From contig NC_135251.1 of the NCBI RefSeq assembly GCF_964204865.1, positions 26,288,001 to 26,352,000 of the forward strand: a stretch of DNA of 64,000 bases, written 5' to 3'. The DNA is from Styela clava (taxonomy: Eukaryota > Chordata > Ascidiacea > Stolidobranchia > Styelidae). Position numbers and translations under genes: made by a program. This document shows, piece by piece, positions 22,831 through 35,356 of this stretch. Position 1 is the stretch's first letter. Each line of letters opens with the position of its first letter. Below the pieces are notes generated by a model. That model did no database searches, was not told where the DNA came from, and saw only the letters and a list, made by a program, of their open reading frames with translations.

Positions 22831-24365
22831 AGCCTCCAGATCTCAATGTATATTTTACCATCTTGTGTCAAAATACAGAGATACCATACATGATATTTGT
22901 GTTCATTGTTCAAAATGTCTGATCAACTACAGGTTTGAATAGATTACAATTCGAGATCGTTAGTAAGTTGGTTTGAACTTATGATATGTTCATTAGCGCA
23001 GGTGGTTACTATGGTTAAAAATAATAGTGTATTAAATATTATACTTGCTCAGTAATCCAAGCATGAGGTTAGGAGTTAACTTAGCTTACTATACCATAGT
23101 TTATTAATGGATTTGATAAACTGAGATTTCATCTGTCAGAGATGCACTATAAGAAGTTTCCTATTAGTCTATAAACAATCTCCCCATAAAATTGTACAGT
23201 AATAAAAAAATCTCCATTCCCACTTATGTTTTTTATCATGAAATTTTATTATTTTGAAATATCAGTAATCTTGGATCCTATTTTTAATGAGTCTTGTGAA
23301 TAAAATTTCTCTGGCCAGTTTTCGAGCAAAAAGATACCAATGATTAAGGATGTACATGCATCAACAGCTCTAATTTGCAAGAATTTTACATTTGTAAATA
23401 ATTTTGAAAAATCTTAGTCCTTGATCTACTGCAAAATCATGTATTCAAAATCTTATAAAGCAAACGATAGCACTGAAAACTAACAGGATGTAGTGAGAAA
23501 ATATTATTGTTACATTAAATTAAATAAAAGGGCTTTGGAATTCAAAATTGTTTTTATATCGAACTGTGATGACCAGAGAATCTGAAATCTGCAACAGAAA
23601 CATATCTCAAATGGTTTGACATAACGTTTATACATACCGTAAATAGTATTTGATAATCAACACACGAAAAATTGATCATTTGCTTAATATTTTTAGATCA
23701 GGAACATTTCAATGCATATTATTTTTATATTTATTTTAATCTTTAGTTAAATTGAGATTTCAGTTATTAGGAAATAACAGAAAAAATAATGTGTTAGAAG
23801 GCCAGACATAGGTATACCAAACTTCAATAATTCAGTGGTTTATGTGACATAGTAATGTAATTAGTTGTCGAGAATTAGAAATTTGGTGTAAACATAATGA
23901 ACATGTTATGCCCTCTGCCATATGTTGCACCTAGCAAAATTTTCCAGCGATGCTTCTTGTTGCCTCATAGTTTCAATACTTTATTTTAATTCAAGAATGC
24001 AGACAATAGGACTGTTGCACAGTTGTCACTCGATATGCACAACCAAAAAATATCATTGTTACCAACACTGAAGAGCTGGCTTAAAATGAATAGGTTGAAG
24101 AGGGTAGATTCAATTATGTGTATTAATTATCAAGTGTCAAAAATCTATGATTAGGAGCTGGGGCAACTAAATTTGCTGTCTCCATCTATTGTGGTACAAT
24201 ATGAGCATTATATTATTATTTCTCAAAAGGATTTTCAGGAATTTGTCAAAATTCTAGAACAAATTATAATATTTCATCAAGAAAACCAACTTTCTTTTGA
24301 GATTTTGACGATAATGTTTCTTATCAGTAAGACAAATCTAAAAATGGATGGGCTATAGAATGATT
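22831..24365. other. Downstream of RPL15, no gene seen
   Basis: About 1.5 kb of AT-rich sequence with only short random frames. It contains ATTAAA near 23033 and no clear AATAAA close to the RPL15 stop. No repeat family recognised. Confidence 0.45.
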
Positions 24366-24373
24366 TCTATAGG

Positions 24374-25038
24374 TAGGCTTACCGTACGTCCCGTTTTAGG
24401 CGGGACAGTCCCACTTTTTAACGTTTTGTCCCGGCGTCCCGACCGGTCAGCCAAAAGTCCCGATTTGGCGTCCAGTCAGTCAGCATAATACGAGAACAAT
24501 AGCAATTGAATTGTCATGTTCTCGATACTGTTGTTGCTGTGTAGCGTACCGTTATCCTATCTACTTACAGCCTATCTGAAGGCGGATGCGTGGTTTTGTT
24601 TGTTTCGTTGTTTTGCTAAAATTTGTTACGTGTAAGGGTTCCATTACATTTGAACCCACGACGATTGCACCTGCATACTATTGCACCTATCAATTTTTTT
24701 TTGTTTAACGGATATTTGAATCCATACTAACCTAACCCATGGGTGTTGGCACCCGCGGATATACACATGGGTTAAAATGTACGGTCACCCGTGTAAACCC
24801 CGTACGCCAAAGGGGTGCTTAACGTTAACGTTAATTTCTTTCTATTTTTCAAACTGAAACCGATATTCAGACAGACAGCCCATGAACTCTCCATGACAAT
24901 ATGGTCAAGGAAGACAGCCGGGATGGTTTTAAATGTAGGCCCTAAATGTGAAATCGATAAATTTGAAGCAGAAAAAAAATCACAGCTATGGTCTTTGGAG
25001 GCGTCCCGCTCTGAGGTCACAAAAATATGGTAACCCTA
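24374..25038. mobile_element. hAT-like element (TAGGCTTACCGTACGTCCCG end), interrupted by a MITE
   Basis: Left end TAGGCTTACCGTACGTCCCG, right end ...TATGGTAACCCTA, flanked by TCTATAGG (24366-24373) and CCTATAGG (25039-25046), an 8-bp duplication with one change. GTCCCG-rich subterminal blocks lie at both ends. A second element (24637-24789) has inserted inside it. No transposase seen. Confidence 0.8.
24637..24789. mobile_element. MITE of the GGTGACCGTACATTTGAACC family, nested
   Basis: Inverted relative to the copy at 7986: starts GGTTCCATTACATTTGAACC and ends GGTTAAAATGTACGGTCACC. Flanked by CGTGTAAG (24629-24636) and CGTGTAAA (24790-24797). Sits inside the 24374-25038 element, so it is the younger of the two. 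Confidence 0.87.
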
Positions 25039-25431
25039 CCTATAGGACAAGTGCTTTTAATTATCATGAATACATTGAATTAAATATAAGGATATTCTTC
25101 CCGTAACATCCAATGTGCTTAAAATATTTGTCCCTGATGTTAATAATTTCGAAACCCGAAAAGCTTTTACCGCGATACAGCTGATTGATTGCTATTAGAT
25201 CCGTAGTTACACAGGATATATAACAAATACAGTCGCCCCCGCGCACTGTAAAAAACGTTTGCGTCTCTTCGCCATTTCGAAAACAAATCTACAAAGCCCC
25301 AGTTACGTTGCCAATCGATTACGGCTTCCCAGAGGAAATTTTGAGTTTGTCAAGTTTTGTCACTTTCTTGAGGAATGCTTTTCTTTATTTTGAAACTTGG
25401 CTACCTTGTTGACATTTTAGATGCTCAGTAT

Positions 25432-25766
25432 GGTGACAGCACATTTGCACCCGCGTACATTTTCACCCATACATTTGCACCTGCATACTTTCGCACTCAT
25501 AGATTTTAGCACCCGCGGACATTCGCACCCATGTACATTTTCACCCACGTACATTGCACCCATGAACATTCACACCCACGAACGTTTGCACACATGTACA
25601 TTTGCACCCATAAACATTTGCACCCCTGTACATTTGCACCCGCGTATGTTTGCATCCACGTGCATTTGCACCCACGTACATTTTCACCCACAGGACACTT
25701 GCACCCACGTACATTTGCACACACAGACATTTGCACCCACGTATATTTGCTTCCATGAACACTCAA
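25432..25766. mobile_element. MITE expanded into a minisatellite (ACATTTGCACCCACGT units)
   Basis: Starts GGTGACAGCACATTTGCACC, clearly the terminal sequence of the MITE family above, and is flanked by perfect 8-bp duplications CTCAGTAT (25424-25431, 25767-25774). The interior is about 18 imperfect tandem copies of a unit of roughly 16-18 bp (ACATTTGCACCCACGT and variants). It lacks stop codons in several frames, so the open frames here are a by-product of the repeat rather than genes. Confidence 0.88.
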
Positions 25767-25774
25767 CTCAGTAT

Positions 25775-27434
25775 CGGTGTTTTCACTGCACGCGAATTCT
25801 AGTTTGTTGCGACTCTATTACAGTTTGCTTTCCAAATACAGGTGGATTAAACCTTAAACTACTGGATCAATTACTTTGAAATTTCCAGTGGTTAAAGATT
25901 GTATTTTTTGCTAGAAGACCACTTTGTGTCCAAAAACAAGATGATGATCAACAACAACATAATAGTAAAAAAACAAAATGATCCATGTGTAGGCTACATT
26001 TCGTGTGGCGGTGTCGCAATTGAGAATGACGACTGGTGCAAATGTTCATGCATGTTAATATGTACGGTTGCAGATTTCATGGTTATAGACGTCTAACTCT
26101 AATGTCTGGAGTCCAGAAATGTATGGAGTGTAAGTGTTTATTTCGATTTTCCAATACAACAAAACAATACATGGAAAAACAAACAAATGTACGGAAAATC
26201 AGGAAAATGGGGAAAATCTAAAAAAGATTCAAGACGTGCTGGTGCACGTGCCCACTTACCCCAAACAGCAAACAACACATTGAAATAAATTAAAAAAAGG
26301 AACACGGAAGATAATTCGGGCTCGGGCGTAAATACTTGGCTGAGGATGTGGCAAACAACACATTGAAGTAAATTGAAAAAAAAAGGAACACGAAAGATAA
26401 TTCGGGCGTAAATACTTGGGTGTGGATGTGGAGTTTTATTAAGGAGTGTAATTTCTACTATATCTGTACATATAAAAAACGAGAATTGTAGAACATAAAC
26501 AAACAAGCAGTGCGCAATACCGGTATGTGGTAATTGATTTGATTACAAACGCACTCAACTAATAGTCTACCGGACGATAAACAACAAGGATAAAAGCACC
26601 ATAAAAGAAAACAAGAGAGCTACGCACAATATATATATGGACACGTTAGACCAGAGCGAATCAGTCCTTACCTTTGACGCTACCGGTACCCTCAAAAAAG
26701 TTCTGAATTTCCAGTAGCAAGAATTTTGCAGAATCAAAACGTACAGCCAGTCATGACACTGACTAAAATCAGTGTTCCCATGGATAAAAAATAATACAGC
26801 AAAATTTTAGACGAAATATCAAATTTCATAGAATTCACGCAAAATTTTGAAATAAATAAAAGTAATAGCCTTCTAGCAAAAAAAATAATCTTTAACCACT
26901 GAAAATTTCAAAGCAATTGGTCCAGTATTCGAAGAGAAAAGTGACTTTTTAAAAACGTGTCAAAGAACAAGAACAACAACAACAACAACATAATATTGAA
27001 ACGATCGTTATGTCCACTACGTGTCCAACAACAACAAACGAAGTGAAATATGACAAGAGCATTGCCCTGGCGTTACAACTTCAGTTTTAATCAAAATTCA
27101 TGTGCTTAGTGTAAGTAGTCTTTTTAAGGCAATCTACCTTCAAATATTCGTTACATTTGACTGTTCATGTTTTTCCCAGCTTCGACCAGTTTTCCATGAT
27201 CTGATGCGAACTGATCCATATCGTATCAGTACTGTATCCGACAACATCGTTTTGACTTAAGTTTGTATGTATCTTCTCAGTAGGGTTTATATTCGTCTAA
27301 TTTCCATGTTTTCGTCCAAATATTTCCTACCCCAGTATTCCACCGTTGATATTTTACGTCCGCACCCGACGGCGGTCTCAATGGAGGTTCAAATATGCTG
27401 GGTGTCGTTTACGTTGCAAATGTACGTGGGTTCT
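25775..27434. other. Repeat-rich intergenic region
   Basis: Contains reversed (25855-25960) and direct (26840-27035) copies of the CAATTGGTCCAGTA dispersed repeat, and a two-unit direct repeat of about 85 bp at 26266-26430 (GCAAACAACACATTGAA ... AATACTTGG). The long minus-strand frame across this direct repeat looks like low-complexity read-through, not a gene. An (AAC)n microsatellite lies at 26971-26990. Confidence 0.55.
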
Positions 27435-27549
27435 CTTCTCACTAATTACTAGACCAATTATTTTAAAATGTTTAGTGGTTAAAGATTGTGATTTTCGCTA
27501 GTTGGCTATTACTTTTATTTATTTCAAAAAATTTTGTTTCCTCGTGCGA

Positions 27550-27557
27550 TGACGTCA
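27550..27557. promoter_or_regulatory. Perfect palindromic CRE (TGACGTCA) in repeat-derived DNA
   Basis: Exact CREB/ATF consensus 110 bp upstream of the ORF at 27660. The same octamer in the same repeat context occurs at 16993-17000, so it came with the dispersed repeat. A role as a promoter element here is inference. Confidence 0.35.
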
Positions 27558-27659
27558 TCAAAATTAAAAAATTCGCACTTTGTGGCGATAGTCTGCTGTT
27601 ATAGGTTGCATACCCGTAACCAATCGTTCGCCTGTTCGTACGCGGAAAGGCGTAGAGAC

Positions 27660-27995
27660 ATGACATCTTCGTACTCTGAGATTTTGAATAATCGTTCTGG
27701 TAATATTCCATCGCAGAGAGATGAAAGAGTTGGAAAGATACGAAGACCACATTGTTTACATATTCAATTTTCGAAAGACGAACAATTTGACGAAGGAATT
27801 AGAAATGCTGCTAAAAGCATTGTTTTAAAATGCTTGACGAAAACTCATATCAAAACAATTGCAGTGAGGCCATACAACGCTGTAGATATTACATGTAACT
27901 CAAGAGCTGCGGTATTACAGTTAGCAACGTTTTTAGAAGCTGAACCTCATACCATACTTAAATGGCATTTATATGAGCCGGAATTGATCAAATAA
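27660..27995 (+). CDS. Unidentified 111-aa protein
   Basis: An uninterrupted frame beginning MTSSYSEILNN and ending ...HLYEPELIK before TAA. The composition is mixed and globular, with alternating hydrophobic and polar segments (RPHCLHIQFSK, THIKTIAVRPYNAVDITC, AAVLQLATFLEAEP) suggesting strand-helix-strand secondary structure; no signal peptide or membrane segment. It lies 365 bp upstream of CLASRP on the same strand, directly after a repeat-derived stretch that carries a CRE palindrome. I do not recognise the family with confidence. The layout is faintly like small RNA-binding or Gag-type alpha-beta domains, but that is only an impression. Length and composition make chance unlikely. Additional exons cannot be excluded. 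Confidence 0.5.
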   Translation: MTSSYSEILNNRSGNIPSQRDERVGKIRRPHCLHIQFSKDEQFDEGIRNAAKSIVLKCLTKTHIKTIAVRPYNAVDITCNSRAAVLQLATFLEAEPHTILKWHLYEPELIK

Positions 27996-28360
27996 AGTTG
28001 CAGCTGTGCAGACCTGGTTTTCTTAAAACTGTAAAATGGTTAACGCTGGACGGTATCATACCCTAACAATTTGATTTAGAAATCAGGTTGAGAAATACAG
28101 AAATACCGTAACAGTCTCTGAGTCTGTCAATAGGAAAGAATCAATTTTCAAAATATTTTCCATCTGAATTTGTGTCTTGTTTTGTTATTCATACTAGGGT
28201 GCTACACATTAATAATTTATCCATACATTGCAATTAGGCTACTATAAGTGTTCATTCGATTGAATATGTGAATTTCGTACAATTTCAGTAATAATTCTGT
28301 AATCGGTCCATACTGCCATAGATGGTCGCTATTCAGTGACTGTGGAATTTATTATTCAAA

Positions 28361-31300
28361 ATGTGGCATGAAGCTCGACGACAGGAAAAAAAAATAAGAA
28401 AATTTATAGTTGATCACAAAAAAAGATCTGAAAGAAGACATGAATACTATGAAAGAATAAAGCAAGATCCAACAAAATTTCTTCAGGTGTGCTTTCTACC
28501 ATTGTGTTATATCTGCATATATTATATAAAACATTTTTTATCTTGGGTCAACACTGCTGCTCATTATTTAGCCAGTTAGATTATAATGTTGAAATTCTCA
28601 ATTCAGGTTCATGGCCGCAAGGCGAAAATTCACTTGGATGGAACAGTTGCAGTGGAAGCAGACAATAATCATCATATGATGCCATGGCAGGGAGATAGCA
28701 GCAATATGATTGACAGGTGTCTATTTTGGCATTCTTCGACATCATTCAGTACATTATTATTCGTATTTCTTGTAGAAGCAAATTTCACTGAAACAGTAAT
28801 TTAGGTCATCTAGATTTTTAAATCACATTAAATTTTTAATTTAATCGTTTTCATATAATTGCTGCCAATTACAGTTTATAAGAACTCTATGTTGCATATT
28901 AGATGGGGTGATAGACTGTTCAAGGTTTAATATTGTGCCATTATGAAATGTGTATAGTTATAATTTTTTTATATGATGCTTGGTCATGCCTTTCACTCCT
29001 AACAAGCCCTGTTCAAGCAGCCCCTGATATCTAATGATATGTAAGTAGGTACTATTATTAGGAGGGACCAGAATCTTTCTGGTTTGGCATTGCCGATACA
29101 ATTTCTAACACCTTGAGTGAAGTAATCTGCAATGCAAATACATTTTGATCTATTTGTGACGCTGTTTTTTCTCTCTTTCCATTCAGATTTGATGTTCGTA
29201 CACATTTAGATTATTATATACCTACAAAGAAGGAATCTGATGAATTGGTCACAGAAGAAGAAATAAAATGCAATTTTGAACGTTACAGGGTGTTAATTTG
29301 GAATGAATACAAGTGTGTAAAATTGTGATTATAGTAGTAGAAACAACAACCTGTGTACGGATTCAATATCTCTCACTGTTTCTGGCTGTTTGCTTTTCAA
29401 ATCCTTCGTTTTTCTTTAGTGTTTTATGATATGTAAGTAGATGGTGGGCTCTGAATTAGCAAATGATGATCAATCGATCCAATATCATCATCATTCAGAC
29501 AGAAAATTCATTTTTATAGCTCCTAATACAGGCAAGATATCAAGCTATGAATCATGTTTTTAGACGTGTTTCGGAGCATCAACATCTTCGACAAATTTAT
29601 ATTGAGGAACAGTTTCCCGAGATTGCTGCAGAACAGAAGCAAAGTGCTGAAGCACAGAAACAGATTTTGGCGCAGGGTCGAGCTACCATTGGATATAATT
29701 ATGAAGTGGATAAGAACAACTCGAGTGATTCCATCTCGAAACGAAAAGCCGGAGATGGTGGGGTGATTAAGTAAATTTATTTTTGTTCCTAGTGCTCAAG
29801 TGGCCCTTGCAACTATTCACTGGTGATATTCCTACCTCTCATTGAGGCATGTGACTTTGATTTTAGCAAAAAAAACTGTAAGCATTCCACTGATAATGAT
29901 CATCATCGCTCACATCTTCAAATTTAGTTTACAAAAGTCATGTTCAATATCAAATGACCCCTCAGCAATTGTTATTCCTATAATATTTGTGAAACCTACC
30001 TTTTGATTCTTGCTTGTAAATATTGGACAGTCAATCAATCTTTGGGGAAGCTATTACAAGCAACTAATAAATTGTATGTCCGACCAACGATATAGCATAA
30101 GGGCGATGACTGAATGTATTCAATAAGATCATTTGTTTTCAGTATAAATTCATATTCCTAGTTAAGAAAATTGCTTCCAGGCTGCCACCGTCCCACTAGA
30201 ATTACGTTTGCTTTTTAAATATTTACTCAACAATATCATGTGGGTGAATCATCTAATATTGAGGAAATTTAAACATTGCTTGAATCTGGGAGAAGAACAA
30301 TTGAAATGTAATTCCCATTCTCACATTAGCGCGGCATGTTATCAGTGGCAGAATGATCGAGAACTCAGTATATTGATTGTTAGGTTATGGGTTCGAGCCA
30401 GATAGCTTCTTTATATGTGAAATACATGCTTGAAACAAACTAAGTTAATTGTGTGGCGTGTCCAACTTGTTCCAATGCTTTGGTACAAAAGAGTTGGTCA
30501 AAGTGACACTGTAGTATACATTATATAAAAAATTCTCAAGAGGAAGATAATTTATTCTTGTGTGGCATTGAAAATACAGTGAAATGAAAGCAACATCCTA
30601 ACCAATCTAACCAAGTTAGTTTTGCATTAAAATAGAATGTATTATTTACAGAAAAAATGGTTGATCGAATCATACAACCTGTGATTTTAATTTATTTCAG
30701 ATCATTATAATGTCAAACAGTCATTTTGAACTACAAATATATATAGAATATAACTTGTAAAAAGGTTGTGCTCTTTTTCTACACTGGGATTTCAGTTTTT
30801 CATGTGCTAGAATTCTAGGTGGATAAATATTCTTCACCCTCAAGTTCTCAACATACTGTCTGAATTGTTTTATTTATTTGAAGTCATATTTATTCTAATA
30901 AAATCAGTAATGACAATTTTATGTCGTGGGTAAGCAAATGTACATAGTTTTATGACAACTTTATTATATTTTTTGGACACTGCAATATCCATTATGTAAA
31001 ATTATGTTTATGGACTGACATTATTGAAAACCACTAAAGAAAATCCTTAATCACATCAACAAAGACTGCTCTCTAAAATGTTCTTGTGGCAGACATTGAG
31101 TTGTAGGTGCAGTTAATTCCTGCCAAAACCACCTTAGTTTATTTGTTGCCATCATCGGTGACGAATTATAGATCCCTCTCACTCACTCACATACATAAAT
31201 AATTAACTTACTTCAATGTAGACATAAAGCCAATGTAATGGGGATAAAGTTGATCAGTTGTGTTCTATTAGTACCATGTTTTTTATTTATAGAAATGACC

Positions 31301-34300
31301 TTTTTACATTTTAATAGATGATGAAGAAGAAGAAGATGATGATAAGGATGATTTTGACATCACTGCAGAATTGGAAGAAATTCCACCACTTTCCGAGATT
31401 AGTATGGAAGCAATAACGGCTCTTGATGATATTGGTGTTAAAAGCTACAGTCTCCGGCGAGGAGGATTTGGTGATTGTTTACTAGATGATCAAGATTATA
31501 TAGATAAAATTGGAGCAGCAAAAGCACTTGAAAGTGAGAAGCAAAAATTTTCCGGAAGAAAATCTAGGAGGGAACGCAAACTCCTAAAAGATGAAAGACT
31601 GAAGGTTTGTACTGTGTAAAAAATTGAATCTTCTGCTTTACTTTATGTAGATTAACTGCCATTACATTTTGATTCTTTAACTCTGCTTCATAATAACCTA
31701 TATTTTATTGTTTTGAAATTTGGCTATCAGAATATATTCATTGTTTTGTAGGGAAGAAAAATAAGTGCATTGAGTTATGTGCAACAAGAATCTAGCAGTA
31801 CAAGTAGTGAAAGTTCAGGTAAGACAACGTTCAAATTTTCTGTAAAAACAACTAAACTGAAAAATATTGCTGTAAATCATAACGGTCGGTCGGACGAAAC
31901 GTTACAGAAATACATTTATGTTAGTGGGCAGCTGGACTCTAATTGGATAGAATAGTCATGTTTATTCCAGCTACAGCATCCCTGCAGTACACGGATACGG
32001 ATTCCCTAGCATAAAGGCACAGAGGAAAGATAGGGAGTTAATCTTGCGCAACCCAACTCCAAGTCATCGCTGTGAACTTATAGTAATGATCAAAAGAAAA
32101 CACTTCAAGTTGATATTGACTGCATTTTTGTATGCAGCTCAATGAGAATGCTTTCCCTTCCATTTTGTAACACAATTATTTTTATTAGAAGACGCCAGTT
32201 CATCTGAAAGTACGAATTCTAATTCATCTGATGAAGATGAAAAATCTAAAAGAAAATCTAAGGGTAATATTGAATACATCACTTCCTTTGGAGGAGAGCA
32301 GGGAAAGTATGATATTTTTAGTTCATTACTCTTTCAACTGATCCAACAATGATATTTAAAACCATAAAGTTTATGAAGCCGGATATTTAGCATTTATTTT
32401 AAATCAAATTTTCCCAGACTGGGAGGCATTTTGTGGTTCTTGGGGAAGAAATATTACTTTGTTTTTCATTTAATATGGTTTAGTTATTTATTAGGGTTAT
32501 TGTAATACATATTTTTGCATGAATTTTGAACTATTCAAACTGAGAAAATGACAGAGTGCACCTTGCACATAGTTTTTATGAAAGTGAGAGTGGTATTAAG
32601 AGTTGCAAAATGGGCAAAGGGAGGTATTCTTCGGGAACGACTGTTTTAGATAGTTATGATAGATTACAAAAATATTCTGAATTCATGACTAGAAGATTTG
32701 TTTAATTCCATTTTTATTTCTGCGCATACATATATTATTTGAAATATGTGTGCTTCGCAAATTTCCACATATTTAGGTGATTTTAGTAGTATTTTTTTAC
32801 CAAATAATATTTCATCATTGTTTTTCAGAAACTGTCCCAAAAGTAACAACAGCATCACGAAGGAGCCAAAGAAAAGTAAGGCTGACACAAGGAGTAGAAA
32901 ATACAGAAGAAGATCTCATTCACATTCTCCGGAACGCAATAGATCAAGATCTCGATCAAGGTCACCAAGATATAGAAAGTAAGTTTTCACAACAAATATG
33001 AACTGCTAGAGTGCTACTACTTTATTTATTTTGAAAATTTTGTGAGCTCTATGGGATTCGCTTGGAATTTTTCGATGATGACTCCCACAAAATTGAAAGT
33101 CTGCCGTGTGATAACATATACCTAATTTTTTGACAAAAAAGACGACTGGTGGTACTGTAAAAGATTTGATACGACTTCTTTATAGCCTTCATGTCCTTAT
33201 ATTTGAGCATTGCTCTCTTATACTACTTACCGTAATATACTTCTTCAATATAGAAACTACCGGTAATATTTTCTAAAATGAAAATTGATTTTTTAGGCTT
33301 TGCTTGAACTGGCAGTTGCTATATTTGTGTGATAATATGAAATCTTGACAAATCAACCTGTTATGCAATTGAGTTTTGTGTAATTAAAAGAAAATTACTA
33401 TAAAGTATTACCTGGATGGTACTCGCCTTGCACTGGTTTCATTTAATCATAATTTTCAAGAGGTCTATTTTAAAAATACTTGCCTCGGCTCACATGCAAT
33501 CAGTGTGACTTGATTTCATTTTCATCAAAATTGAAATATTCTTATTTGAACATGTACATGGGAATTTTTTCATCTCAACACCCATTTCATCACAGATCTT
33601 CGAGTCGGTCACGTAGATCTCGTTCTAGATCATATGAAAGGAGGAGATCAAGATCACGATCAAGAGATAGGACGTCAAGATCGAGGCAACAAAAAAGGTT
33701 TGTCATCTTTGCATGTCCATGATAGTTATCAGTAGTCAGAATAGGGAAAACTTTTGTATGTTTGATTCTTGCATGGTGATGAGTGCAGACTACAAATGAA
33801 ACATTGCCTGGTTGGCTACATGTGCTTACATATTTGACAAAATCCATTTTTAATAAAACTTTTGAAGCAACAATAATTCTCGGTTATTATTTGAATATGT
33901 TGTCCTTGTGTGTTGTACAGTGATTTATATTTCCATTGATTTTCATAAGTTTTTTTGTTAAGGTCCAATTATTCCTCTGTTGCGAATATAAGCTCAACTT
34001 CACAAAGTAGCGAAAATATTTTGAAAAGCTTGTCAAAAACGAAAACAGCTGAGGAAAAAGCAGCTGCTTTGCAGAAATTAACTCCGCAACAAAAACTTAA
34101 AATTAGAATGCAAAGAGCTTTGAACAAACAGGTAATTATTATATTCAATGCAGCCATTTTAATCATTTACACTTGAGCAAAATTGATACTGAATTATGGA
34201 TTCTAATAACATACACTTATTGTCATATCTGTTATTGAATATGTAGAGTAATATTGCTGCTACACAACACTTATTACACTTGCACTCAAAAACCTAAAAA

Positions 34301-35356
34301 TTTATGGAAATTTTTATTTTTGCCAGAAGATTGCCTGTGAATAATTGTTTTTTATCAATATTTTACATTAATATTCATGGTTCACCCTCAACTTCGTTTT
34401 ATGCATAATTCACTCCATTAGGACAAAAAATACTACAAATGACGTTGGAAATACCACTATTCCATTTTCTAATATTTCCACATCCTGCCAAGCTTATATT
34501 CCCAATATCTCATTCAATATTATAATGGATTTGCATTATCTGTTCAGTTAAAAGTGGACCGCAATGCTGACAATGAAAAGCGAATAATTAAACAACAAGA
34601 AGTGATGGAGAGAGATGATGATATCCGAGAAATGTCAAGAAAAATGAGACAGCGGGCTGGTGAAAGGTGCCTTCGCACACATAAATGATTAGGGCTGGGC
34701 ATTTTCGAATATCTGATCATTTCAGAATTGAATCATATATTTTTTTCGAAGCGAATCTTGAATATTTGGAATATATTCATATGTATGTGGCTTTTTGATT
34801 ATGATGATCCTCCAAGCACTTAAATTACTGAAAACATAGAATTCGTCCTTCAGACAGTTTGCTGAGCGTTCACACACAACAAGAAACATGTTTCATCAAT
34901 ACCTCACAAGAAATAAAAGAGTCACATGTCAAAAAACAATATGGCGGCGGTTTGAAATGCCCAGCATAACTATTCGATTCGAAATGCCCAGCCCTATATG
35001 ATTATGTTTCTTTCATTCATTCAGTTCTAAGCATTGTTAAGTTTTGTACTGTATGGTTTTGAAATGGCTTAATTGCAGCACAATCATTATTTTGCTTAGT
35101 TGTAATAACTTTGTACTTACCGGTACATACTACCAAAATAGCTGTAATTTTAAACAGCTTTATGTATGAGAGAGAGATTTATTTCGTCAACCAGAAAAAA
35201 ACAGTCATAATAATAAATAAATAATGGCTATCGGTATAGACTGGAAGGAGTGATACGACCATGCGGTCAGGTACTTGTATTACTTTGTTTTTCATTATGT
35301 AAGTTTACCTTTTTGGTTATTTCAGACGTGAATATACGGACTCACCTTACCACTGA
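28361..35356 (+). CDS. CLASRP: CLK4-associating SR-rich protein (CLASRP/SWAP2), 12 exons
   Basis: Exons: 28361-28486, 28607-28716, 29187-29289, 29532-29757, 31318-31604, 31752-31818, 32189-32306, 32829-32978, 33596-33697, 33963-34131, 34548-34666, 35326-35356. All splice phases agree, giving 535 aa (human about 674). The N-terminus MWHEARRQEKKIRKF...EYYERI, then VHGRKAKIHLD and MMPWQGD..NMIDRFDVR, is the SWAP/DRY-EERY domain. An acidic DDEEEEDDD block and the SGRKSRRERK and ITSFGG motifs follow, then RS repeats (exons 8-9), the C-terminal LTPQQKLKIRMQRALNKQ block and a short ...SPYH end. The family binds CLK kinases and influences alternative splicing in the nucleus. Intron 11 contains a MITE (34690-34996). 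I corrected exon ends to the donors that keep phase. Confidence 0.93.
34690..34996. mobile_element. hAT-like MITE, TAGGGCTGGGC family, inside CLASRP intron 11
   Basis: Begins TAGGGCTGGGCATTTTCGA and ends GAAATGCCCAGCCCTA. The duplication is eroded (ATGAT is shared near both sides). The interior is shortened compared with the copies at 355 and 7328. Confidence 0.75.

Noticed and set aside
25421-25879. Overlapping long frames on both strands with His/Thr/Cys-rich or Val/Cys/Gly-rich translations
   Set aside because: They are read-through of the 16-18 bp minisatellite inside the MITE at 25432-25766; periodic units without stops give open frames in several phases on both strands.
26138-26506. 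122-codon minus-strand frame rich in Phe/Leu/Val
   Set aside because: It crosses an 85-bp direct repeat of A-rich DNA; the hydrophobic translation is what A-rich sequence gives on the opposite strand, and there is no start context, homologue or splice support.
30280-30400. B-box-like GGGTTCGAGCC near 30387 suggesting a tRNA gene or SINE
   Set aside because: No convincing A box at the right spacing and no cloverleaf arms could be drawn; probably chance within a CLASRP intron.
32664-32982. Alternative RS-poor frame through CLASRP exon 8 (ETVPKVTTASRRSQRK)
   Set aside because: Phase from exon 7 and the RS-dipeptide pattern both select the other frame (NCPKSNNSITKEPKKSK...RSRSRSRSPRYRK).
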